Origin: Pseudohongiella sp. | GTDB lineage: Bacteria > Pseudomonadota > Gammaproteobacteria > Pseudomonadales > Pseudohongiellaceae | Assembly (NCBI GenBank): GCA_030651695.1 | Contig: JAUSCD010000023.1 | Coordinates: 1 to 64,000, forward strand | Reading direction: 5' to 3' | DNA: 64,000 nt | In this document: one piece after another, positions 37,657-46,492 of the stretch | How positions within the stretch are numbered: the first letter of the stretch is position 1 | Layout: every line of letters begins with the position of its first letter | Position numbers and translations under genes: made by a program | Notes under the pieces: generated by a model | Databases searched by the model: none | Seen by the model: only the letters and a program-made list of their open reading frames with translations | Told to the model about the DNA's origin: nothing

Positions 37657-38736
37657 ATGACCGCCCCACGCACTCCCATAGGTTTTTTCGAGCGCTATCT
37701 GTCGTTATGGGTTGTGCTGTGCATCATTGCCGGAACGGTACTCGGACTGATTGCCCCGGACGCCGCTCATCGCGTGGGCGCCATGGAAATAGCCCATATC
37801 AATATCCCGGTAGGAATGCTGATCTGGGCGATGATCATTCCCATGCTGATGAAAATAGACTTCAGCGCTCTGGGCGAGATTTACCAACAGCGCACAGGCA
37901 TGGCAGTGACCCTGACTGTGAACTGGCTGGTAAAACCGTTCACCATGGCTTTTCTTGCCTGGCTGTTCCTGCGTCACCTGTTTGCGGACTGGCTGCCTGC
38001 GGATCAGATCGACAGCTATGTTGCCGGGCTTATTCTGTTGGGTGCTGCGCCGTGTACGGCGATGGTGTTTGTCTGGAGCAACCTGTGCAACGGCAACGCA
38101 AATTTCACCCTGACACAGGTGGCGGTTAATGATCTGGTCATGGTGTTTGCTTTTGCTCCGATTGTTGCTTTGCTACTGGGCGTGTCATCCATCCCGGTTC
38201 CGTGGGATACACTGATATTGTCAGTAGTGATGTACATCGTAATACCTCTGACTATTGCGCAATTCATCCGCTCCAGATTGCTGCGTCGCGGCAACAACGC
38301 GCTCAATACAGTTCTGGCCCGCATAACACCGTTTTCGACTATCGCCTTGTTAGCCACTTTGATATTGCTGTTCTCATTTCAGGGCCAGGCAATCGTACAG
38401 CAGCCTGTGATTATCGTGTTGCTGGCCATACCGATTTTTCTGCAGACCTTGTTCATCGCCGCTATCGGTTACGCCATGTGCCGGAAATTGAAGGTCAGAC
38501 ACGACATCGCGGGCCCGGCCGCCATGATTGGCGCATCGAATTTTTTCGAGCTGGCGGTAGCTGTGGCCATTGTGCTTTACGGATTCAATTCCGGCGCAGC
38601 GCTGGCAACAGTGGTTGGCGTATTGATTGAAGTGCCCGTGATGTTATGGCTGGTGCGGATTGTGAATAGCAGTCGTGGTTGGTACGAACGCGATTTTCCC
38701 GACACAGCCACTCTCACAAATGAAACTCAAAACTGA
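37657..38736 (+). CDS. acr3: Arsenite efflux permease ACR3
   Basis: A 359-residue, ten-helix Acr3/ArsB-type carrier with the conserved cysteine in LGAAPCTAMVFVWS, needed for arsenite export. GATAAGGAAGC precedes the ATG. Divergent arsJ-gapdh covers arsenate, and this gene covers arsenite, so the locus handles both oxidation states. No arsenate reductase or ArsR is adjacent. Confidence 0.94.
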   Translation: MTAPRTPIGFFERYLSLWVVLCIIAGTVLGLIAPDAAHRVGAMEIAHINIPVGMLIWAMIIPMLMKIDFSALGEIYQQRTGMAVTLTVNWLVKPFTMAFLAWLFLRHLFADWLPADQIDSYVAGLILLGAAPCTAMVFVWSNLCNGNANFTLTQVAVNDLVMVFAFAPIVALLLGVSSIPVPWDTLILSVVMYIVIPLTIAQFIRSRLLRRGNNALNTVLARITPFSTIALLATLILLFSFQGQAIVQQPVIIVLLAIPIFLQTLFIAAIGYAMCRKLKVRHDIAGPAAMIGASNFFELAVAVAIVLYGFNSGAALATVVGVLIEVPVMLWLVRIVNSSRGWYERDFPDTATLTNETQN

Positions 38737-38837
38737 AACCTCTATTCAGCATCAGTTAATCCAGACCCCACTAATCTGTTCCTGAAGTATCTGACACCGC
38801 CGTATGAAATCGGTCGGAAGGAATCGGGAGAACAGAC

Positions 38838-39653
38838 ATGCTGAACCAAAAAAACCTGTCCATCGGCGCACTGGTATTGATATCAATATTGTCAACCGCC
38901 ACCGCTCAGGCGAGCAGCGCTGCTGTATCGAGCAGCTGCGCCACACTGGAGTTTATGGCCAAAATGCTGGCCATCAATATATTGCTACCCGCCAACAGGG
39001 ATCGACAGGATGATCTTGTCGCCATGCGCAACCAGATGCTGGCGATGAACCAGATGGCTTGCCAACCGGTGTTGCTCACTGAAAATGCGCGCTATGAAAG
39101 CAAATACGAAAATGGCCGGCGCGTCTCCACTGATCTGTATCAAAATGCCTGGTACTTCCCCAACGGTCAGCTGTTTGTAGCCAGACCCGGCCGGGATACC
39201 GCTGTTTATTACCCGAATGGCCAGGCCATGGCTTTCAGCTGGCTGCGTGGCGGGCAGACTATTTATTGGGCCAACGGCAATCCTGCGACGTTCAGCTTCC
39301 GCACTATCAATGAGCCATGGTACTACCCGGATGGCCATATCGTGACCTATCTTGCCGGCCGCAAAGGCGAACGCTGGTTTTATCCCTTTGCCCGGCTCGA
39401 CGGCCAGATTGGTCAGGAAATGATTTCAGGCAGCTGGGGTAAATATGATGAATATGTCAGTCTGATTCAGTACACCTCCGGCGGCATCATGTACATGAAA
39501 CGTGAACGCATACGCGACAAGCTGGTGTTATCTGATGAAGAGTTGCTGGATGTCCCTGGTGTGCTGCTGATGCTGACCCGGTTGTATCAGGCACCCGACG
39601 AAGCACGATTGTTTATACCCGGTGACGGCAGCATTACCGGCAGCCCGTGGTAA
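38838..39653 (+). CDS. Exported protein with Y-x-NG aromatic repeats
   Basis: Not a family I recognise. The 271 residues start with a signal peptide (cleavage after TAQA, near 25; GGGAG before the ATG). From about residue 108 to 170 runs a set of five short repeats: WYFPNGQLF, VYYPNGQAM, IYWANGNPA, WYYPDGHIV, WFYPFARLD. These resemble MORN/toxin-immunity YwqK-type beta-hairpin repeats. The rest has no known motif. It may bind the cell envelope or a polysaccharide, but this is a guess. A good T-run hairpin follows it, inside the next gene. Confidence 0.7.
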   Translation: MLNQKNLSIGALVLISILSTATAQASSAAVSSSCATLEFMAKMLAINILLPANRDRQDDLVAMRNQMLAMNQMACQPVLLTENARYESKYENGRRVSTDLYQNAWYFPNGQLFVARPGRDTAVYYPNGQAMAFSWLRGGQTIYWANGNPATFSFRTINEPWYYPDGHIVTYLAGRKGERWFYPFARLDGQIGQEMISGSWGKYDEYVSLIQYTSGGIMYMKRERIRDKLVLSDEELLDVPGVLLMLTRLYQAPDEARLFIPGDGSITGSPW

Positions 39654-39676
39654 GCACAACGGGAGCAAGTCGCACA

Positions 39677-41212
39677 TTATCTGTGAATATTGACGGTTGA
39701 GCGCGGGGCTGTGGCTTTATCAGTACAGTCCCCGCTTTTTTTGTAACTCTCATTGTCGGTAAAAAGCATTTTTGTATTGATGCACGATGGAGTCTGATCA
39801 TCGCTGTGACTCACAAACAGAATTTGTGTCCTGCCCAATCCCGCTATCAGGTCCACCATGCTCAGCAGAAGTTGAGTATGATAGTCATCAAGCCCGACAC
39901 AAGGTTCATCCAATACCAGCACCATAGGCTGTTTCACCATGGCGCGCGCCAGTAGTACCAGACGCTGCTGACCAAATGACAGTTCGTGGTAGTACTCGCG
40001 CGTAAGCTCTGTCAACCCGAGTGCAGCCAGCCATGCCTTTGCGCAGGCAGCTTCACTTGCACCACTATCGTCGTACAAGCCGAGTGAATCAAAAAACCCC
40101 GACACCACCACATCCAGCACTCGCCAGCCTTTGATATACCGGTTATGTAGGTCATTGGACACCACTCCAAAACGTGACTTGATATCCCAGACACTTTCAC
40201 CACTGCCACGGCGACGCCCGAACAGAAAAACCTGTTGCCCGTAAGCTTTGTGGTTGTCGCCATCTATCAGGCCGAGCAGCGTGGACTTTCCGCAGCCATT
40301 CGGACCTTCCAGCAATACGTGATCGCCATGATGCATTTCAAAATTCAGATCGGTGAAAATCAACTTTTCACCATAAGCTGCATTGACCCCACGCAGTGCA
40401 ATTAACGCTTCATTTTCACAACCTGGTGGCATCTCTGCAGGTTTTCTGCCGGCACATGGGCCAGGTAATTCGGACGATGACAAAACGCGTTTTTCTGACA
40501 GGATAAAACCGGGTACTTTTTCTTTAATGGCTTTATAGCCATCCTGTTCCATAATCTTCAGTTTTCGCATCAACAGCCCATGTGTCATGCTCTCCGGCAA
40601 TTGTTGCTGCCTGCGGCACATAAACAGTGTGGCGTTTTTATCTGACACCCAACTACTCAAAGCTACCTGGATACGTTCGGCACTATCACGATCAATACTC
40701 TCCAGTGGATTATCCAGCACCAGCAGCGCTGGTTTGAGATACAGCGCACGGGCAATCATGGCCCGACGCATCTGACCGGACGAAAGGTAGCGAATGCCTT
40801 GTTTGCGAATGTGATTGATATCCAGCAGATCAAGAATTGATTCGAGCTGATCAGCATCAGCCAGTTCAACCGGTCCATCGCAGATCAGACACTCGACGCT
40901 GGTGCCTGCATCATGGGCGCTGTCCGTGAATTCGCTTATATCAAAACGATTGTCAAGCGCGCACAGCCGTTGCTGCTCTTCAAAAGAGACTTCACAGACA
41001 TTTTCCGCAGGATCAAAATCCGGCGCGTAAGTCAGTGCACTACGTACCTGCGGAATACGCCCGAGCAGAAGTTGCACAAAAGCCGTTTTACCCGATCCAT
41101 TGCCACCAAAAATACACCAGTGCTGGCCGCGCTGTAGCTCAAAACCGTGGGGCAAGCAGAGCTCTTGCGATGCGCGCAGTCGGCACTCCAGCGGTGATAG
41201 TCGAATCAACAT
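39677..41212 (-). CDS. Dual ABC ATPase, ModF/PhrA-like
   Basis: A 511-residue soluble protein with two nucleotide-binding domains: Walker A GGNGSGKT near residue 36 and GPNGCGKST near 300, signatures YLSSGQMRR and LSFGQQRLVLL, and Walker B LLVLDNP and VLVLDEP. ModF-like proteins lie near molybdate genes in E. coli, but none are here. In the first half, Walker B ends in Asn-Pro rather than Glu-Pro, so the first site may be weakly hydrolytic. The ATG overlaps the esterase stop (TGATG). Confidence 0.85.
   Translation of the reverse strand: MLIRLSPLECRLRASQELCLPHGFELQRGQHWCIFGGNGSGKTAFVQLLLGRIPQVRSALTYAPDFDPAENVCEVSFEEQQRLCALDNRFDISEFTDSAHDAGTSVECLICDGPVELADADQLESILDLLDINHIRKQGIRYLSSGQMRRAMIARALYLKPALLVLDNPLESIDRDSAERIQVALSSWVSDKNATLFMCRRQQQLPESMTHGLLMRKLKIMEQDGYKAIKEKVPGFILSEKRVLSSSELPGPCAGRKPAEMPPGCENEALIALRGVNAAYGEKLIFTDLNFEMHHGDHVLLEGPNGCGKSTLLGLIDGDNHKAYGQQVFLFGRRRGSGESVWDIKSRFGVVSNDLHNRYIKGWRVLDVVVSGFFDSLGLYDDSGASEAACAKAWLAALGLTELTREYYHELSFGQQRLVLLARAMVKQPMVLVLDEPCVGLDDYHTQLLLSMVDLIAGLGRTQILFVSHSDDQTPSCINTKMLFTDNESYKKSGDCTDKATAPRSTVNIHR
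39703..39742 (+). terminator. Rho-independent terminator inside the ABC gene 3' end
   Basis: GCGGGG and CCCCGC arms (39703-39708, 39730-39735, with TGT/ACA extending them across a small bulge) are followed by seven T bases on the plus strand (39736-39742). It ends the repeat-protein transcript and overlaps, on the opposite strand, the coding sequence for the ABC protein tail. Confidence 0.75.
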
Positions 41213-42234
41213 CAGGGGCGATTGCCCAACGCCCGATGCATCACTTCATACTGGATAGACATGAAGTGACCGGCAGAACGTCGCCAGTACTCTGAATTAT
41301 GGCGGCCCCGCGCCTGCATGAATTCAAACGGCACATCGTTGATCAGCAGAATCTGCATAAACTCCAGTGCCGTGGTGATCAGTCCATCCTCCATGCCACT
41401 GTCCAGGTAGATATGCGGCAGCTGGTTTTTGGGCACGTTAAAAATAATCTGAAATGGGTCATAGGCTTGCGCCTGCTCAACGGTCGCAAAATCCACGCCC
41501 GCCGGATGGCGATCATCCTGTCGGCTGAATCCGGGGATATCCACAATAGTGGAAATAAATTCGTCCGCACGCGCCAGCTCTGCCGACTCGCTGGTGCTGC
41601 GCGGACGCGGCATGGGTTTACCGGAAGCAATGTCCCCGGCACGATTGCGGGCATGCGCCAGCGCACCGCTGGTGCTGGCGATGGAAACGAATTTGTCAGG
41701 GTGACGCAGCCCCAGGGTCAAAGCACCGAATCCGCCCATAGACAATCCCGCAATGGCACGACCTTCGCGGCGGGCTTCGGTGCGATAATTGGCGTCCACA
41801 TAGGGCACAACATCGCTGATGATGTGATCTTCCCAATTGTTTTTCTGGCCGTCAGCACTCTCTGCCCAATTTATAAACCAGGTGTTTCCACCGTCCGGCA
41901 TCACTACTATCACGTCACCGAGTTCGCGCGCATAAAATGCGGCACCCAGATTACGCCCCCAGACCGTGTAGTTCTGCATAAATCCGTGCAACAGATACAG
42001 TACCGGATAACGTTTGCCGGAACTTTCATAGTCAGCAGGCAAAACAATATCGAATTTCATCTGCCGGTCTACTGCCTGGCTGAAAAAGCTTACTGTCTGC
42101 AGGCCTTCAGGTAAGGGGGGCACCGCGGTTGCTGCAGGTTGCGCGAGAGCAGGCACAATGAATATAAATAAACCGCACAGGAGTGGCGTACCGATTAACA
42201 GACGCCGGGCACGGCAGATGAGGCGACTAGGCAT
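41212..42234 (-). CDS. Exported esterase (esterase D/PF00756 family)
   Basis: A 340-residue alpha/beta hydrolase with signal peptide (cleavage after ALA, near 31). Nucleophile Ser in GLSMGGFGALTLGLRH; oxyanion-loop YLLHGF; catalytic His near the C-terminus, in ARGRHNSEYW. It probably hydrolyses short esters such as feruloyl, acetyl or glutathione-type substrates. Ten bases separate it from the lipoprotein gene upstream. Confidence 0.88.
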   Translation of the reverse strand: MPSRLICRARRLLIGTPLLCGLFIFIVPALAQPAATAVPPLPEGLQTVSFFSQAVDRQMKFDIVLPADYESSGKRYPVLYLLHGFMQNYTVWGRNLGAAFYARELGDVIVVMPDGGNTWFINWAESADGQKNNWEDHIISDVVPYVDANYRTEARREGRAIAGLSMGGFGALTLGLRHPDKFVSIASTSGALAHARNRAGDIASGKPMPRPRSTSESAELARADEFISTIVDIPGFSRQDDRHPAGVDFATVEQAQAYDPFQIIFNVPKNQLPHIYLDSGMEDGLITTALEFMQILLINDVPFEFMQARGRHNSEYWRRSAGHFMSIQYEVMHRALGNRP

Positions 42235-42244
42235 GTTGATAATC

Positions 42245-42658
42245 TCAGTTAAGCGCTATGGCCTGTTGAAACTGTTCCCGGTCAGCATCTGTGGCGTCCT
42301 CACGACACTCACCGCGAACGGAAAAACTCCGGAAGGTCTGCTCCCGATACAACTCAAAAAAACCGTTACGGCAGTAGCCTGTGATCTGCATGATCAGCGT
42401 GAGGCGTTGTTCTACTTCAAACTCGCCGACTCTCAGACCGTTGTCTGAACGCTGTCGTGATCCGGGCATACCCGGCGGCTGAAACCCGGGCTCGGCCTCA
42501 ACAGCGAGGTAGTCGCGCTGAAATACAAAAAACTTGGTGCCGTCTGCATGGATTTCGGGCACCAGACTCTCACGTGCGGGTGGAGCTTGCCATGCCGCGC
42601 CGCTGCTGCAAGCGACCATGGACAGCAGCAACAATAATCCGGGTGTAAATCGTGTCAT
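42245..42658 (-). CDS. Small lipoprotein of unknown function
   Basis: 137 residues from the ATG at 42658, with lipobox SMVAC (Cys17). A short alpha/beta region follows, with no recognisable domain. A longer reading from 42703 is unlikely, as its extra residues are not signal-like. It sits in a minus-strand run with the esterase and ABC protein, probably one transcript. Confidence 0.65.
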   Translation of the reverse strand: MTRFTPGLLLLLSMVACSSGAAWQAPPARESLVPEIHADGTKFFVFQRDYLAVEAEPGFQPPGMPGSRQRSDNGLRVGEFEVEQRLTLIMQITGYCRNGFFELYREQTFRSFSVRGECREDATDADREQFQQAIALN

Positions 42659-42748
42659 GTGTAAATCCGGTTTGTCAGGTTGTGTAATGATAGTAGAAAG
42701 CACTGGGAATCAAGTCAATCGAAGCCCGGAATTCAGAGAGTATCGGCT

Positions 42749-44032
42749 TCAATCGACAATGGCCTGCCAGGCGAGCACCTTGAACAACGAAGACAGATTA
42801 AAAGCGCCTGAGGGCTGGACCTGCAGCATCAGCACAGCACTCAATCCAGTTGATGGATCAGCCCATGAAAAGGTGCCAAGTGACCCGTTCCAGCCAAATT
42901 CACCGTTATTTCGCATGAACCCGCTTTTACTGCCATCAATTACCACGCTGAATCCATAACCCCAACCAAGGTCTGACATCGGGGCTGGGGGATTCAGACT
43001 GATGGGCAGGACCTGAGAAGGCAGTTGATTTTGTATCATCTGCTGCACATTGGCAGCGCGTAAAACTCTGGCACCGTCTAACTCGCCGCCATTGAGAATG
43101 GCCTGCAGGAAACGCAGATAGTCTGGCACTGTGCTAACCATACCAGCAGCGCCTTCCTTGAGTGCGGGGTCAACTGTTATGGGCACCTCCATATCAGATT
43201 CGCGCTGCAGCGCACCGTTAACAATTCTATAAATCTGTGTCAATTGCGAGAGTTTTCCTGGTTGAACATAGAACCCGGTGTCCGGCATTTGCAGTGGCAC
43301 CAGCACATGTTGGTGCAAATAATCATCAAACTCCTGGCCGGAAACAATTTCGACAACACGGCCCAGAACGGTTGTAGAAATACTGTAGTTCCACTGCGTA
43401 CCCGGCTCGGCAATCAACGGTACAGCAGCCACTTTTTCTACCAGTTGCTCAAGCGTATCTGCCCGTGATCGCACCTGACGGCTTTGATACAAAGGGCGGT
43501 CACGATGACTCAAGCCGCCGATGTGCAGCAGCAAATCCCCGATAGTAATTTCACGATCCGCTTTGCGCGTACTGTTATTGAAATCAGAAGCGTCATCAAA
43601 CACTTCCATGTTTGCAAATGACGGGATGTACTGCGACACCGTGTCTGTAAGACTTAATCGCCCCTGCTCTACCAACTGCATGACAGCCAGTGATGCAATC
43701 GGTTTGCTCATCGAACGAATCTGAAACATGGCATCGTCCCGCATTGCCTGCTGACGCTCTATGTCCTGCCAGCCAGCGCTTTGCAGATACACTATTTTGC
43801 CATGCCGCGCGATACCCGCCACAAAACCCGGAAGGTGCCCGCTATCAACGTAGTGTCTGAGAGTACTGTCCAGCATTGCAAGACGCGCAGACGACATACC
43901 CACCTCTTCAGGCTGCACATGAGGCAATCCCTGCGCCAGCAACGACCCGCTCAGACCCGCACTCATCAGCAATGCCGATAGCGTACGAATACAATTTCCC
44001 CAAACTGTTTGAACACTCACCGACCTGCTCAC
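42749..44032 (-). CDS. Exported beta-lactamase-fold serine hydrolase
   Basis: A 427-residue class C beta-lactamase/EstB-type protein with an N-terminal signal (cleavage after LLAQ, near 34). Active-site Ser-x-x-Lys in RSMSKP, Tyr-Ser in NYSISTT, and a C-terminal GWNGSLGT replacing the usual KTG. Most such proteins are esterases or peptidases rather than antibiotic resistance enzymes. The GTG start is not certain. Confidence 0.85.
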   Translation of the reverse strand: MSRSVSVQTVWGNCIRTLSALLMSAGLSGSLLAQGLPHVQPEEVGMSSARLAMLDSTLRHYVDSGHLPGFVAGIARHGKIVYLQSAGWQDIERQQAMRDDAMFQIRSMSKPIASLAVMQLVEQGRLSLTDTVSQYIPSFANMEVFDDASDFNNSTRKADREITIGDLLLHIGGLSHRDRPLYQSRQVRSRADTLEQLVEKVAAVPLIAEPGTQWNYSISTTVLGRVVEIVSGQEFDDYLHQHVLVPLQMPDTGFYVQPGKLSQLTQIYRIVNGALQRESDMEVPITVDPALKEGAAGMVSTVPDYLRFLQAILNGGELDGARVLRAANVQQMIQNQLPSQVLPISLNPPAPMSDLGWGYGFSVVIDGSKSGFMRNNGEFGWNGSLGTFSWADPSTGLSAVLMLQVQPSGAFNLSSLFKVLAWQAIVD

Positions 44033-44210
44033 CTGTATTGTTGTAAAAAAGGCGCCTCCACTTTTACATCAGCCTTAACATTCCAGCAAGCTCATATGTA
44101 ACGACACCCCCTGACGGTAGCGGTTTCTACAACCCCAAATCGCCGAAAATTCGATCCGGAGCAGCGCCGACAACCACTGACAGCCTGCCCCGAATTGAAC
44201 GACAGGCAAT

Positions 44211-44240
44211 AAAAAGGGGAGCCGAGGCTCCCCTTTTTAA
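44211..44240 (-). terminator. Rho-independent terminator after the redoxin/copper gene
   Basis: AAAAAGGGGAGCC and GGCTCCCCTTTTT form a perfect 13-base stem with a two-base loop; on the minus strand a T-run follows. It ends the 44260-46056 gene and could also work in the other direction. Confidence 0.9.
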
Positions 44241-44259
44241 GTTCAGCAATCCGCAAGAA

Positions 44260-46056
44260 TTACTGGGCAGCGCTCACCAGCGTTCCATCAGCTTGTACAG
44301 CAGATGCATCGGCAGCGTAACGGCTCTGATCTACAAACTTGTAATAAACCTGACCGAAGAACATCTCATCCCAGCTCTGGTCGCCCCACGGTACTTCGCG
44401 CGCAGGATCAGGGTTGGCTTTGTTCTGTTCAGAGTTATCAAATGCACCGGTCGCTACAATACGTGTACCGGCAGGAACCAGCTTCTGCTCAGCCAGCTGA
44501 TATTCCATCTGCCAGTTGTAGTTGTAGTTGGCGACGTTAGCCAGCAGCTCGGTAGAGCCGTCCGGGTAATGGGCTTCGAAACGCATGTACTTGCCACGGA
44601 AATGCATGTGCGGCAGGAAGCTCAACACATAGGCATCATCCGGAATCAGAATTTCGGCTTGCTGCACGAAATTAGGATCATACGCAGGGATGTTGGTCCA
44701 GGTCGGTGTGAAGATACAGGCACACTCGCCAGTTCTGCGTTCTTGCGGAATCTGATCTTCCGGATAGAACCACAGACCAATACGGCTTGCATCCTTGGTT
44801 TCACGACCGGTTGTGGTGTAGTGCAGCTGAATGGCAATAGTAGAACCATTCTGCAACAGGCCACCAGTATTCGGCTCTTCAACAGTTGGCGCAGCACCCG
44901 GGATATAAGGTGTGACAAATGCAACGTTGGGGTTAGCCGGCGCTACAAAACCACGACCACTGGGACGCTCACCCGGACCAAACATGGCATTCAGGGTGTG
45001 GTGCAGCACTGTGCGATCACCAGGCATGTACTGGCTGGCCCGAACGTAGTAGTCCTTGCCTTCCGGCAGATTGATCGGGATGAACTCATAACGGTAGTCA
45101 AGTACACCGGTGGCAGGTACTGACTGTTCAGGAATCTCGATAATGTAGTCAGGCTCACCAAATGCCCACTCGGTTGGTGGCCATTCGATCATCGCCAGAG
45201 GATCAGTTGCGCCATCTTTTTTGGAGCCGGCAGCAATCCAGTCCAGCACTTTGCGCTGGTCTTCGAATGGAACAACATAACTGTTGCGGAAATCACCAAC
45301 GTGCGGATCGAGTTGACCCGGCGGCATACGCTTGGTCATCATGACTTCACGAATCATCGGGCTCCAGCCCTGAACCATCGCATGGCTGTTCAATGCAAAC
45401 GGTGCAATACCGCCTTCGCGGTGGCAGCTGGCGCAATTTTCAGCAATGATCGGAGCGACGTCTTTTTCATAAGAAACGGCAGTGATGTCACGCTGAGGAT
45501 AGCTTATAGCAGAACCCTGCGTGGCAACCATTGCATTGCTCACAGCCTGACCGGCAGCAACCTGCGCCAGTGCTGCAGCCAGAGGCTGACCAGCATCACC
45601 ACGGTAGACAACACGGAATGATTTGGGATCGTATACAACAGCTTCGCCGATATGCTCAATACCAATTGACTCTGAAACAGCCTGCACATCATCAATCAGC
45701 ACAGGAATGCTGGTGCCCAGAGCTGCAACATCAGCGGCCACGTCGGCACGATTCTGACCCAACGGGTTGATCATCATGAAGACGATTCCCTGAGATTCGT
45801 ACTGAGCTTTCAGCTGCTCGAAATTGGCCAGTGCCTGCCGGGTCTCCGGCGCACCATTACCCTGAACAAGGAAAGCAATTGCCTTGTTGTTGTCATACCA
45901 GGCCATATGGTGGAAGTAACCTTCGTGGTCCAGCAATGCAAAGTCACCTACGCGCTCATCAGCTGCATGGCCGGCACTTGCTGCAATGGCGAAAGCCAGT
46001 GCGGACAGTGTCGACACAGCAGTTGCCTTGCTCTTTTTGTGCAACCAACTGATCAT
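44260..46056 (-). CDS. Redoxin-like / cytochrome c / copper-monooxygenase-like exported protein
   Basis: A 598-residue exported protein starting at 46056, set by GGAGGTAAAT. Order: signal peptide (cleavage after GHA, near 32); a thioredoxin-fold redoxin domain (about 35-170) that lacks the expected peroxidatic Cys (GNGAPETR takes its place); one haem site CASCH at 208-212; then a region like the type II ascorbate-dependent copper monooxygenases with His pair 352-353, His412 and HMHFRGK (483-485). It could couple haem electrons to copper oxygen chemistry on a secreted substrate. The function is unknown. TetR lies upstream. Confidence 0.8.
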   Translation of the reverse strand: MISWLHKKSKATAVSTLSALAFAIAASAGHAADERVGDFALLDHEGYFHHMAWYDNNKAIAFLVQGNGAPETRQALANFEQLKAQYESQGIVFMMINPLGQNRADVAADVAALGTSIPVLIDDVQAVSESIGIEHIGEAVVYDPKSFRVVYRGDAGQPLAAALAQVAAGQAVSNAMVATQGSAISYPQRDITAVSYEKDVAPIIAENCASCHREGGIAPFALNSHAMVQGWSPMIREVMMTKRMPPGQLDPHVGDFRNSYVVPFEDQRKVLDWIAAGSKKDGATDPLAMIEWPPTEWAFGEPDYIIEIPEQSVPATGVLDYRYEFIPINLPEGKDYYVRASQYMPGDRTVLHHTLNAMFGPGERPSGRGFVAPANPNVAFVTPYIPGAAPTVEEPNTGGLLQNGSTIAIQLHYTTTGRETKDASRIGLWFYPEDQIPQERRTGECACIFTPTWTNIPAYDPNFVQQAEILIPDDAYVLSFLPHMHFRGKYMRFEAHYPDGSTELLANVANYNYNWQMEYQLAEQKLVPAGTRIVATGAFDNSEQNKANPDPAREVPWGDQSWDEMFFGQVYYKFVDQSRYAADASAVQADGTLVSAAQ

Positions 46057-46492
46057 ATTTACCTCCAACATGAGTATGCCTTTATTTTTTAAAGAGTTTT
46101 AACGTTTAGTAGCGATGTTCAAGCTATCGAATTTTACCTGCTCTTACGCCTGTTCAATTCCGTTCGGGTAAACCCGCACTTTATTTACCCGGACAAAAAA
46201 AATCGTCAAGTTAGTTTAGCAACCTGATTCTCAAGAGGTTTTTCTTGTTATTAACCCTTGTGTTGTTAGCTGAAACCCATGTAAACCCGAGTTTCACAAG
46301 CGCAGCTCGACCTCAATTATGAGCCGATTCAGTAATTGGATGCTATCACTGTGCAACTTAATGTCAATGTGCCGAAAGTCAATTTGAGACAACTGCGTCA
46401 GGCTGTATTCTTGGTGCGACAAAACGCCGCAAAGAACAATATAAGATCAGCAGCGCTGTGTAAATCGGGAGTAAACCCGCCGGGCTACGTAT
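46057..46492. promoter_or_regulatory. 436-base non-coding region with repeated GTAAACCCG
   Basis: No gene is seen here. GTAAACCCG occurs three times on the plus strand, at 46168, 46281 and 46471. The first copy lies in an inverted repeat, CGGGTAAA (46165-46172) and TTTACCCG (46184-46191), and the third in CGGG-N6-CCCG. These may be operators for the TetR protein encoded just upstream, controlling the redoxin/copper gene. AT-rich DNA at 46080-46140 may hold the promoter. Confidence 0.5.

Noticed and set aside
41299-42114. 271-residue plus-strand open frame
   Set aside because: Antisense to the esterase with its GLSMGG motif; no family likeness.
42749-44032. Antibiotic-resistance beta-lactamase
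   Set aside because: The KTG motif is replaced and the family is mostly esterases, so resistance is not supported.
44293-45123. 276-residue plus-strand open frame
   Set aside because: Lies entirely opposite the redoxin/copper gene, which has clear motifs and a strong ribosome binding site.
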